Source: Pseudomonadota bacterium (GTDB lineage: Bacteria > Pseudomonadota > Alphaproteobacteria > Rhodospirillales > Magnetospirillaceae). From it: a stretch of DNA of 5,752 bases. Positions 1-5,752 of the stretch are shown in pieces. Each line of letters begins with the position of its first letter. The first letter of the stretch is position 1. The stretch covers positions 1 through 5,752 of the forward strand of contig JAEZFE010000226.1 in the NCBI GenBank assembly GCA_023437865.1, written 5' to 3'. The notes under the pieces were generated by a model. It was not told the origin of the DNA, made no database searches, and saw only the letters and a list, made by a program, of their open reading frames with translations. A program made the translations under genes and the position numbers.

Positions 1-15
1 TTGTTATACCAGCCC

Positions 16-80
16 GGGCGGGGCCGCCCCGGCCCACGGAAAAGGGGCCTTTTCGGCGGGACGACCCGCATCGAGGAGGC
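16..80 (+). promoter_or_regulatory. Candidate guanidine-II (mini-ykkC) riboswitch leader, with atypical first hairpin
   Basis: Seen: GCGGG (56-60), loop ACGA (61-64) and CCCGC (65-69) form a perfect 5-bp stem closed by an ACGR tetraloop. It lies 3 nt before the SD at 73-79. Upstream, GGCCC (31-35) can pair with GGGCC (45-49) around a 9-nt loop that begins ACGG. Linker 47-55 can pair with 72-80 (9 bp including two G-U), which would bury the SD. Known: guanidine-II riboswitches consist of two stem-loops with ACGR loops that bind guanidine and usually raise expression of guanidine transport or degradation genes. Inferred: guanidine stabilises the two hairpins and frees the SD of the UAAP1 gene. 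Odd: the first loop is larger than the expected ACGR tetraloop, so this is either a divergent member or has only one true motif hairpin. A strong GC hairpin (16-35) competes with the first stem. Confidence 0.6.
73..79 (+). promoter_or_regulatory. Shine-Dalgarno of the UAAP1 gene
   Basis: GAGGAGG sits 6 nt before the ATG at 86 and fixes that start. It lies directly 3' of the ACGA hairpin. It is complementary to linker CCTTTTC at 48-54 (five Watson-Crick and two G-U pairs), so its accessibility is probably what the leader controls. Confidence 0.8.
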
Positions 81-85
81 GAAGC

Positions 86-829
86 ATGTCCGCCCTGGAA
101 CCCCAAGGCTTGCTATACGAAGACCACCTGCCCGGCGGCACGCACTGGTCCATGGTGCTCAAGCGCGGCGTCGCGCTGAAGCTGATCGATCTGGAGGGCG
201 GCGCCAATGTGGGCATGATGTTCCACAACCCGGCCAATCTGCTGGAGCGCTACAACGCGCCCGACACGCTGAAGTGCCAGCACACCTTCAAGCTGACCCG
301 CGGCAACTGCCTGTATTCCGACATGGGCCGCATCTTCTGCTCCATCATCGAGGACAGCGTCGGCTGGCACGACACCGTGTGCGGCAACACCACCAAGGCC
401 ATGGTGGCGCGGAAATGGGGTGCCAAGGACTACCAGACCCACCGCAACGACTGGACGCTGAACGGCCACGATTCCTTCCTAGTGGAAGGCGGCAAGTACG
501 GTCTGGGCCGGCGCGACCTGGCGGCCAACGTCAATTGGTTCAGCAAGGCCGCCGTGGCCGATGACGGTGCGCTGGCGTTCGATCCCGCCAATTCCAAGGC
601 GGGGGATTCCGTCACGCTGCGGTTCGAGATGGACACGCTGGTGCTGATGCACACCTGCCCGCATCCGCTCAACCCGGCCGCCGACTATCCGCGCAAGCCT
701 GTTGCCACCCAAGTGCTGAAGGCCGGGCCGGTGGCCGGGGACGATTATTGCCGCACCTTCCGGCCCGAGAACGCCCGCGGCTTCGAGAACAACCGTATCT
801 ACCACCTGTGCTGCGGCGGGGAGGGCTGA
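86..829 (+). CDS. cgdA: UAAP1, DUF1989-family subunit of carboxyguanidine deiminase
   Basis: A 247-residue cytoplasmic protein of the DUF1989 family, the kind long annotated as urea amidolyase-associated protein 1. Known of the family: UAAP1 and UAAP2 together act as carboxyguanidine deiminase, converting carboxyguanidine to allophanate plus ammonia. Seen: family-typical segments GGTHWSMVLKRG (17-28), DLEGGANVGMMFHN (35-48), ERYNAPDTLK (54-63), YSDMGR (77-82), WHDT (94-97), HRNDW (119-123), GLGRRDLAANVNWFSK (139-154) and HTCPHPLNP (189-197). There is no signal peptide or membrane segment. The start is set by GAGGAGG 6 nt upstream. It resembles the next gene throughout, so the pair is an ancient tandem duplication. 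It lacks a Cys at the position where UAAP2 has Cys105 (Thr102 by counting from the shared HDT), though it has a Cys one codon after HDTV. It may therefore be the non-catalytic or structural partner; that is inference. The symbol is assigned by UAAP order and is less certain than the family. Confidence 0.88.
   Translation: MSALEPQGLLYEDHLPGGTHWSMVLKRGVALKLIDLEGGANVGMMFHNPANLLERYNAPDTLKCQHTFKLTRGNCLYSDMGRIFCSIIEDSVGWHDTVCGNTTKAMVARKWGAKDYQTHRNDWTLNGHDSFLVEGGKYGLGRRDLAANVNWFSKAAVADDGALAFDPANSKAGDSVTLRFEMDTLVLMHTCPHPLNPAADYPRKPVATQVLKAGPVAGDDYCRTFRPENARGFENNRIYHLCCGGEG
818..825 (+). promoter_or_regulatory. Shine-Dalgarno of the UAAP2 gene inside the end of the UAAP1 gene
   Basis: GGGGAGGG lies within the last codons of the UAAP1 gene, 7 nt before the ATG at 833. 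Ribosomes finishing UAAP1 at 827-829 are positioned to restart, which fits matched synthesis of two subunits of one enzyme. Confidence 0.75.
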
Positions 830-832
830 GCC

Positions 833-1477
833 ATGTTGAAGGAAAGCATCCTCACGCCCGCCAATGCCGCCTGGAGCAAGATCGTACCCGCCGGTGACTA
901 TTTCATGGAGGTGGTCAAGCGCGGCCAGATCGTCCGCATCGTGGACATGGAGGGCAACCAGGCCGCCGACACCCTGTTCTACTCGGCTTCCGACCCGTCC
1001 GAGCGCTACTCGGCCACCGACACCATCCGCGAGCAGGGCAACGTCTATCTGGGAATCGGCAGCAGGCTGATGAGCCAGGATGGTAACGTCATGCTGGAGA
1101 TCGTCGCCGACACCGTTGGCCGCCACGATACCCTCGGCGGTGCTTGCGCCACCGAATCCAACACCGTGCGCTATGCCTTGGGCAAGAAGACCATGCACGC
1201 CTGCCGCGACTCGTATCTGCTGGCCCTGGCCGAGAACGAGCGCTTCGGCCTGTCCAAGCGCGACATCGCCCATAACATCAACTTCTTCATGAACGTGCCC
1301 ATCACGCCCGAAGGCGGCCTAAGCTTCGCCGATGGCGTGTCCGGTCCCGGCAAGTATGTCGAGATGCGGGCCGAGATGGACGTCATCGTGCTGATCTCCA
1401 ACTGCCCGCAGCTCAACAACCCCTGCAACGCCTACAACCCCACCCCCATCGAGGTGGTGGTGTGGGATCCGGCTTGA
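833..1477 (+). CDS. cgdB: UAAP2, DUF1989-family subunit of carboxyguanidine deiminase
   Basis: A 214-residue cytoplasmic DUF1989 protein, the partner and paralogue of the preceding gene product. Known: with UAAP1 it deiminates carboxyguanidine to allophanate. Seen: [20 protein letters not shown] (27-46), [10 protein letters not shown] (57-66), [10 protein letters not shown] (96-105), [12 protein letters not shown] (108-119), CRDSYLLAL (124-132), [15 protein letters not shown] (140-154), [12 protein letters not shown] (173-184) and [15 protein letters not shown] (189-203). These last segments are nearly invariant in UAAP2 proteins as I recall them. His98, Cys105 and Cys191 are plausible metal ligands (inference: DUF1989 structures have been reported with a bound metal). 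Only 3 nt separate it from UAAP1 and 14 nt from the carboxylase gene. Length is normal and the gene is intact. The symbol follows UAAP order and could be swapped. Confidence 0.88.
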   Translation: MLKESILTPANAAWSKIVPAGDYFMEVVKRGQIVRIVDMEGNQAADTLFYSASDPSERYSATDTIREQGNVYLGIGSRLMSQDGNVMLEIVADTVGRHDTLGGACATESNTVRYALGKKTMHACRDSYLLALAENERFGLSKRDIAHNINFFMNVPITPEGGLSFADGVSGPGKYVEMRAEMDVIVLISNCPQLNNPCNAYNPTPIEVVVWDPA

Positions 1478-1479
1478 AG

Positions 1480-1491
1480 GGGAGAAGAGAG
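1480..1491 (+). promoter_or_regulatory. Ribosome binding site that decides the carboxylase start
   Basis: A purine run GGGAGAAGAGAG fills the short gap after the UAAP2 stop and places GGAG (1481-1484) 7 nt before ATG 1492. The in-frame GTG at 1462 lies inside the UAAP2 gene, has no such site, and would add ten residues ahead of the conserved [11 protein letters not shown] amino terminus. ATG 1492 is therefore the start. Confidence 0.8.
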
Positions 1492-4400
1492 ATGTTCGAC
1501 AAGGTCCTGGTCGCCAATCGCGGCGCCATCGCCTGCCGTGTGTTCCGTACGCTGAAAAGCATGGGCATCGGCACCATCGCCATCTATTCGGAAGCTGACC
1601 GCCATGCCGCCCACGCGCTGACCGCCGATCAGGCGGTGTGCGTGGGGCCGGCTCCGGTGGCGCAAAGCTATCTCGACATCGACGCCATCATCGCTGCGTG
1701 CAAATCCACCGGCGCCCAGGCCGTCCATCCCGGCTACGGCTTCCTGTCCGAAAATGCCGGTTTCGCCGAGCGCCTGGCCGCCGAGGGCATCCGCTTCATC
1801 GGCCCGCGACCCGAGCACATGCGCGAGTTCGGCCTCAAGCATACGGCGCGCGAGGCGGCGCTCGCCTGCGTCGTGCCGCTGCTGCCCGGCACCGGCCTGC
1901 TGTCGGGTCTCGACGAGGCGCGGGCGGCGGCCGAGCGCATCGGCTATCCGGTGATGATCAAGAGCACGGCGGGCGGTGGCGGCATCGGCCTCCAGCTGTG
2001 CCAGGGCGCCGAAGAGCTTGGCCCGTTGTTCGAGACCGTGCGCCGGCTGTCGGAAGCCAATTTCAAGGATGGCGGCATTTATCTGGAAAAATATGTTGCC
2101 CGCGCCCGCCACATCGAGGTCCAGATTTTCGGTGACGGCCAGGGCACCGTGGTGGCTTTGGGTGAGCGTGACTGCTCGCTCCAGCGCCGCAATCAGAAGG
2201 TCGTCGAGGAAACCCCGGCGCCCAACCTGCCTGCCGCCACCCGCGCCGCCATGATGGAGGCGGCGGTGCGGCTGGGCCGGCACGTCGCCTATGAATCCGC
2301 CGGCACGGTGGAATTCATCTACGACGATGCCGAGGACCGCTTCTACTTCCTGGAAGTGAACACCCGCTTGCAGGTCGAGCACGGCGTCACCGAGCAGGTC
2401 ACCGGAATCGATCTGGTGGAATGGATGGTGCGTCAGGCCGCCGGTGAACTGGGCGAATTGATCGCTCCTGCGCCGCGGGGGGCCTCGATCCAGGTTCGCC
2501 TTTATGCCGAGGATCCGGGTAAGAATTTCCTGCCCTGCTCGGGCAAGCTGACCCATGTGGACCTTCCACAGGACGCCCGCGTCGATGGGTGGATCGAGAC
2601 CGGCACCGAGGTGACGCCGTTCTACGATCCCATGCTGGCCAAGATCATCGTCACCGGGTCCGACCGCGCCGATGCCCTGGCCAAGCTGCGCCGCGCCCTG
2701 GCCGACACGCGCGTCTACGGCATCGAGACCAACCGCGATTACCTGGCGGCCATCGCCGCCTCGGATATGCTGGCGAGCGGGCAGGTCAGCACGCGGGCCC
2801 TGGGCGCCTTCGCCTACGAGCCCCGCACCATCGACGTCCTGGCGCCCGGTGCGCAGTCGAGCCTGCAGGATTGGCCGGGCCGCCTGGGCTATTGGGATGT
2901 GGGCGTGCCGCCCTCGGGTCCCATGGATGCGTTGTCGCACCGCCTCGCCAATCGCCTCGTGGGCAACCCGGAGGATGCGGCGGCGCTGGAGATCACCCTG
3001 ACCGGTCCCACGCTTCGCTTCAATTGTCCGGTCACCGTCGCCCTGGCCGGTGCGGATATGGGTGCGACGCTCGACGGCGTGCCGCTGCCGCTTTGGCAGC
3101 CGGTGGCGGTGGCGGCGGGGCAGGTGCTTGCCCTCGGTGCCGCCAAGGGGGCGGGCAACCGTGCCACCCTGGCGGTGCGCAACGGCTTCGACGCGCCGCT
3201 CTATCTCGGCAGCCGTTCGACCTTCGCGCTGGGCCGCTTCGGCGGCCATGGCACCGGCTGCCTCAAGACCGGCGACGTGCTGCGGCTCAACCCGGATGGG
3301 GCGGGGGCGCCGCCGGCCGATGCGCTTGCTCCCGAGCTTCGCCCCGACCTCACCCATGACTGGCGCATCGGCGTGCTGGTGGGGCCGCATGGCGCGCCCG
3401 ACTTCTTCACCGAAGCCGACATGGCGGCCATCTTCGATGCCGAATATCAGGTTCATTTCAACAGCGCCCGCACCGGTGTGCGCCTGATCGGCCCCAAGCC
3501 GCAATGGGCGCGGGCCGATGGCGGCGAGGCTGGGCTGCATCCGTCCAACATCCATGACAACGCCTATGCGGTGGGGGCGCTCGATTTCACCGGCGACATG
3601 CCCATCATCCTCGGCCCCGACGGTCCCTCCCTGGGCGGTTTCGTCTGCCCGGTGACCATCGCCATGGCCGAGCTGTGGAAAATCGGGCAGCTCAAGCCCG
3701 GCGACCGCGTGCGCTTCCACCGCCTCGACCAGGATCAAGCGCTGCGGCTGCGCGAGGCCCAGGACCGCCTCATCCACACGCTCAAGCCCGTGCCTATGCC
3801 GCCCCTGCTGACCGCCAAGCCGGAAAGCCCGGTGCTTGGCACGCTGAGGGAAGGCAACGACGCGGTGGTGGTGCGCCAGTCGGGCGACGACAATCTGCTG
3901 GTCGAGTTCGGCCCGCTGGAGTTGGACCTCACGCTGCGCTTCCAGGCCCACGCGCTGATGCAGCGCCTGCAGGCGGAAAGGCTTGACGGGCTGGTGGACC
4001 TCACGCCCGGCATCCGCTCGCTGCAGATCCATGTGGACCCGTCGCGCCTGCCGCTGGCCCGGATGCGCTCCACTCTTGCCGAGGCGGTGGCCGAGCTGCC
4101 GGCGGTGGACGAAATCGCCGTGCCGACCCGGACCATCCACATGCCGCTGTCGTGGGATGACGAATCCACCCAGCTCGCCATCCGCAAGTACCAGGAACTG
4201 GTGCGCCCCGACGCGCCGTGGTGCCCGTCCAACATCGAGTTCATCCGCCGCATCAACGGCCTAGCCGACGAGCAGGCGGTCAAGGACATCGTGTTCGGCG
4301 CCAGCTATCTGGTCTTGGGCCTGGGCGACGTCTATCTGGGCGCCCCGGTGGCGACTCCCATGGACCCGCGCCACCGTCTGGTGACCACCAAGTACAACCC

Positions 4401-5085
4401 GGCCCGCACCTGGACGCCGGAGAACGCGGTGGGCATCGGTGGCGCCTATATGTGCATCTACGGCATGGAGGGGCCGGGCGGCTATCAGTTCGTCGGCCGC
4501 ACCGTGCAGGTGTGGAACACCCACCGCCAGACCGCCAATTTCACCGGCGGCAAGCCGTGGCTGCTGCGCTTCTTCGACCAGATCCGCTTCTTCCCGGTCA
4601 GCGCGCGCGAGCTGGCTGAGGCGCGCGACGCCTTTCCCCATGGCGGCTACCAGCTCAAGACCGAGGAAACGGTATTCCGGCTGGCCGATTACCGCCGCTT
4701 CCTGAGCGAGAACGCGGACTCCATCGCCGCCTTCAAGTCGCGCCAGCAGGCGGCCTTCGATGCCGAACGCCAGCGCTGGCGCGACCAGGGCCTCGCCACC
4801 TATGTGGCCGAGGATGACGGTCCGGCCTTGTCCCCCGATGCCGAGCCGGTGCTGCCGCACGGGCAGGTGGCGGTGGAAAGCCCGATCCCCGGCAATGTGT
4901 GGAAGGTGCTGGCGGAGCCCGGCACCAAGGTCGAGCCCGGCCAGGTGGTGGTGGTGCTGGAATCCATGAAGATGGAAATGGACGTGCGCGCGACGGCCGG
5001 CGGCGTGGTGCGGGATGTGCTGTGCCGCACCGGCAAGACCGTGCAGGCCGGCCAGCGCCTGCTGGTCATCGAAGAGGAGGCCTGA
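1492..5085 (+). CDS. Urea carboxylase-family biotin enzyme, probably guanidine carboxylase
   Basis: A complete 1197-residue multidomain biotin enzyme that transfers CO2 from bicarbonate, using ATP, to guanidine and/or urea. Biotin carboxylase (about 1-445): [14 protein letters not shown] (4-17), [10 protein letters not shown] (79-88), Lys116, Gly-rich ATP loop [10 protein letters not shown] (157-166), [12 protein letters not shown] (225-236), and [10 protein letters not shown] (288-297) with Glu288, Asn290, Arg292, Val295 and Glu296, matching the E. coli AccC catalytic numbering. Carboxyltransferase part A (about 446-745, KipA-like): [20 protein letters not shown] (449-468), PPSGPMD (473-479), GPHGAPDFF (631-639), and NSARTGVRL (657-665). 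Part B (about 785-1010, KipI-like): [12 protein letters not shown] (913-924), LGDVYLGAP (944-952), [19 protein letters not shown] (966-984), [10 protein letters not shown] (995-1004). Carrier domain (about 1126-1196) with ESMKME, biotinyl Lys1160 at 4969-4971. Allophanate hydrolase is a separate gene here, not fused as in fungi. Neighbouring UAAP genes favour guanidine as main substrate; sequence alone does not separate guanidine from urea, so no symbol is given. Confidence 0.95.
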   Translation: MFDKVLVANRGAIACRVFRTLKSMGIGTIAIYSEADRHAAHALTADQAVCVGPAPVAQSYLDIDAIIAACKSTGAQAVHPGYGFLSENAGFAERLAAEGIRFIGPRPEHMREFGLKHTAREAALACVVPLLPGTGLLSGLDEARAAAERIGYPVMIKSTAGGGGIGLQLCQGAEELGPLFETVRRLSEANFKDGGIYLEKYVARARHIEVQIFGDGQGTVVALGERDCSLQRRNQKVVEETPAPNLPAATRAAMMEAAVRLGRHVAYESAGTVEFIYDDAEDRFYFLEVNTRLQVEHGVTEQVTGIDLVEWMVRQAAGELGELIAPAPRGASIQVRLYAEDPGKNFLPCSGKLTHVDLPQDARVDGWIETGTEVTPFYDPMLAKIIVTGSDRADALAKLRRALADTRVYGIETNRDYLAAIAASDMLASGQVSTRALGAFAYEPRTIDVLAPGAQSSLQDWPGRLGYWDVGVPPSGPMDALSHRLANRLVGNPEDAAALEITLTGPTLRFNCPVTVALAGADMGATLDGVPLPLWQPVAVAAGQVLALGAAKGAGNRATLAVRNGFDAPLYLGSRSTFALGRFGGHGTGCLKTGDVLRLNPDGAGAPPADALAPELRPDLTHDWRIGVLVGPHGAPDFFTEADMAAIFDAEYQVHFNSARTGVRLIGPKPQWARADGGEAGLHPSNIHDNAYAVGALDFTGDMPIILGPDGPSLGGFVCPVTIAMAELWKIGQLKPGDRVRFHRLDQDQALRLREAQDRLIHTLKPVPMPPLLTAKPESPVLGTLREGNDAVVVRQSGDDNLLVEFGPLELDLTLRFQAHALMQRLQAERLDGLVDLTPGIRSLQIHVDPSRLPLARMRSTLAEAVAELPAVDEIAVPTRTIHMPLSWDDESTQLAIRKYQELVRPDAPWCPSNIEFIRRINGLADEQAVKDIVFGASYLVLGLGDVYLGAPVATPMDPRHRLVTTKYNPARTWTPENAVGIGGAYMCIYGMEGPGGYQFVGRTVQVWNTHRQTANFTGGKPWLLRFFDQIRFFPVSARELAEARDAFPHGGYQLKTEETVFRLADYRRFLSENADSIAAFKSRQQAAFDAERQRWRDQGLATYVAEDDGPALSPDAEPVLPHGQVAVESPIPGNVWKVLAEPGTKVEPGQVVVVLESMKMEMDVRATAGGVVRDVLCRTGKTVQAGQRLLVIEEEA
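5074..5080 (+). promoter_or_regulatory. Shine-Dalgarno of the allophanate hydrolase gene within the carboxylase 3' end
   Basis: GAGGAGG is built from the last Glu codons of the carboxylase gene and lies 7 nt before ATG 5088. A second in-frame ATG at 5094 would have 13 nt spacing, so 5088 is the better start. Confidence 0.75.
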
Positions 5086-5087
5086 GA

Positions 5088-5752
5088 ATGGATATGACGC
5101 TAGACGCCATCAGGGCGTTCCTCGCCTCCGGCGGGACGGCCGCGCAGGTCATCGATGAAGCCTATGCCCGCATCGAGACCTGTCCTGACAAGGCGGTGTG
5201 GATCAGCCTGCGCCCCAAGGCCGAGGTGCTGGCCGAGCTCGTGGGCCTCGACCCCGCCTTGCCACTCTACGGCGTACCCTTCGCGGTGAAGGACAATATC
5301 GATGTGGGCGGCCTGCCCACCACTGCGGCCTGTCCGGCCTTCGCCTACATGCCGGAGCGCGATGGCCCAGCGGTGGCGCGGCTGCGGGCGGCGGGCGCCC
5401 TGGTGCTGGGCAAGACCAATCTGGACCAGTTCGCCACCGGCCTGGTCGGCGTGCGCTCGCCCCATGGCGCGCCGCGCTCGGTGTTTCATGCCGATTACGT
5501 ATCGGGCGGTTCGAGTTCGGGCTCGGCGGTGGCGGTGGCGCGGGGGCAGGTGGCCTTCGCGCTCGGCACCGATACGGCGGGCTCGGGCCGGGTGCCGGCG
5601 GCCTTCAACAACATCGTCGGCATCAAGCCCACCAAGGGCCTGCTCAGCACCACCGGTGTGGTGCCGGCCTGCCGTTCGCTCGATTGCGTCACCATTTTCG
5701 CCGCCAGCGCCGGCGAAGGCGCCGCCCTGCGCCGCATCGCCCAGGGCCCTGA
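5088..5752 (+). CDS. atzF: Allophanate hydrolase, 5' part (runs off the window)
   Basis: 221 codons of an open frame that continues past the window edge. Known: amidase-signature enzyme that hydrolyses allophanate to ammonia and CO2, the last step after carboxyguanidine deiminase or urea carboxylase; a carboxy-terminal domain, beyond the window, helps complete the breakdown. Seen: YGVPFAVKDNID (61-72) with catalytic Lys68, LPTTAACPAFAY (76-87), RLRAAGALVLGKTNLDQFAT (98-117), SGGSSSGSA (139-147) with cis-Ser Ser142, LGTDTAGSGRVPAAFNNIVG (159-178) with nucleophile Ser166, and KPTKGLLS (180-187). Lys-to-Ser spacings of 74 and 24 equal those of AtzF (Lys91, Ser165, Ser189, as I recall them). The start lies 2 nt after the carboxylase stop and has a good SD. 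The triad is intact, with no frameshift. No stop codon is present in the window, so this is truncation by the window, not a pseudogene. Also called DUR2-like or uahA in other nomenclatures. Confidence 0.95.
   Translation, partial: MDMTLDAIRAFLASGGTAAQVIDEAYARIETCPDKAVWISLRPKAEVLAELVGLDPALPLYGVPFAVKDNIDVGGLPTTAACPAFAYMPERDGPAVARLRAAGALVLGKTNLDQFATGLVGVRSPHGAPRSVFHADYVSGGSSSGSAVAVARGQVAFALGTDTAGSGRVPAAFNNIVGIKPTKGLLSTTGVVPACRSLDCVTIFAASAGEGAALRRIAQGP

Noticed and set aside
5..10. TATACC as a possible -10 promoter element
   Set aside because: Only 4 of 6 match the consensus and any -35 element would lie outside the window. It would fit a start near 16 but cannot be supported.
1..564. 187-codon + strand frame starting TTG at position 1
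   Set aside because: Overlaps the UAAP1 gene in another frame and has a low-complexity Arg/Pro/Gly-rich product; UAAP1 has an SD and family motifs.
479..1273. 264-codon - strand frame opposite UAAP1/UAAP2
   Set aside because: No recognisable motifs, no SD context, and lies entirely opposite two confidently identified genes.
1462..1491. Upstream in-frame GTG start for the carboxylase
   Set aside because: Lies within the UAAP2 coding sequence, lacks an SD, and adds non-conserved residues before the standard [11 protein letters not shown] amino terminus.
1432..4140. 902-codon open frame on the - strand opposite the carboxylase gene
   Set aside because: Its composition is the Arg/His/Gly/Ala-rich pattern typical of a frame opposite GC-rich coding DNA, with no recognisable domain, while the + strand frame has full catalytic motifs across the same span.
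5198..5752. Long open + strand frame over the allophanate hydrolase region
   Set aside because: It is out of frame with the amidase motifs; the frame from ATG 5088 gives the complete Lys-Ser-Ser signature, so this one is a composition shadow.
5088..5752. Allophanate hydrolase as a truncated pseudogene
   Set aside because: The frame is open to the window edge with all catalytic residues; the missing 3' part is due to the window end.

Overview
The window carries the first four genes of a tightly packed operon, all on the + strand. The operon belongs to the biotin- and ATP-dependent, urease-independent route of urea/guanidine nitrogen assimilation. The DNA is very GC-rich with strong G/C preference at third codon positions, and purine-rich Shine-Dalgarno (SD) sequences stand in front of every gene. 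This fits a high-GC proteobacterium. The protein wording would suit a Magnetospirillum/Rhodospirillales-type alphaproteobacterium, but that placement is from memory and not proven here.

Layout: 1-85 is a leader with a striking hairpin, GCGGG-ACGA-CCCGC, ending 3 nt before the SD. It looks like the second stem-loop of a guanidine-II (mini-ykkC) riboswitch. 86-829 encodes UAAP1 and 833-1477 encodes UAAP2. These are two paralogous DUF1989 proteins now understood to form carboxyguanidine deiminase. 1492-5085 encodes a complete 1197-residue urea carboxylase-family enzyme (biotin carboxylase, carboxyltransferase and biotin carrier domains), which in this context is more likely a guanidine carboxylase. 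5088-5752 is the 5' part of an allophanate hydrolase gene that runs off the window. Its visible 221 residues contain the complete Lys-Ser-Ser amidase triad.

How they work together (family knowledge): the biotin enzyme carboxylates guanidine with bicarbonate and ATP. The UAAP1/UAAP2 deiminase removes one ammonia from carboxyguanidine to give allophanate. Allophanate hydrolase breaks allophanate into two ammonia and two CO2. Intergenic gaps are 3, 14 and 2 nt, so co-transcription and translational coupling are likely.

The most interesting part is the leader. The linker before the ACGA hairpin can pair over 9 bp with the SD region. The same linker bases are needed for an upstream hairpin with ACGG in its loop, and that hairpin in turn competes with a third, more 5' hairpin. 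This is the layout of a translational ON switch for guanidine, but the first loop departs from the family consensus.
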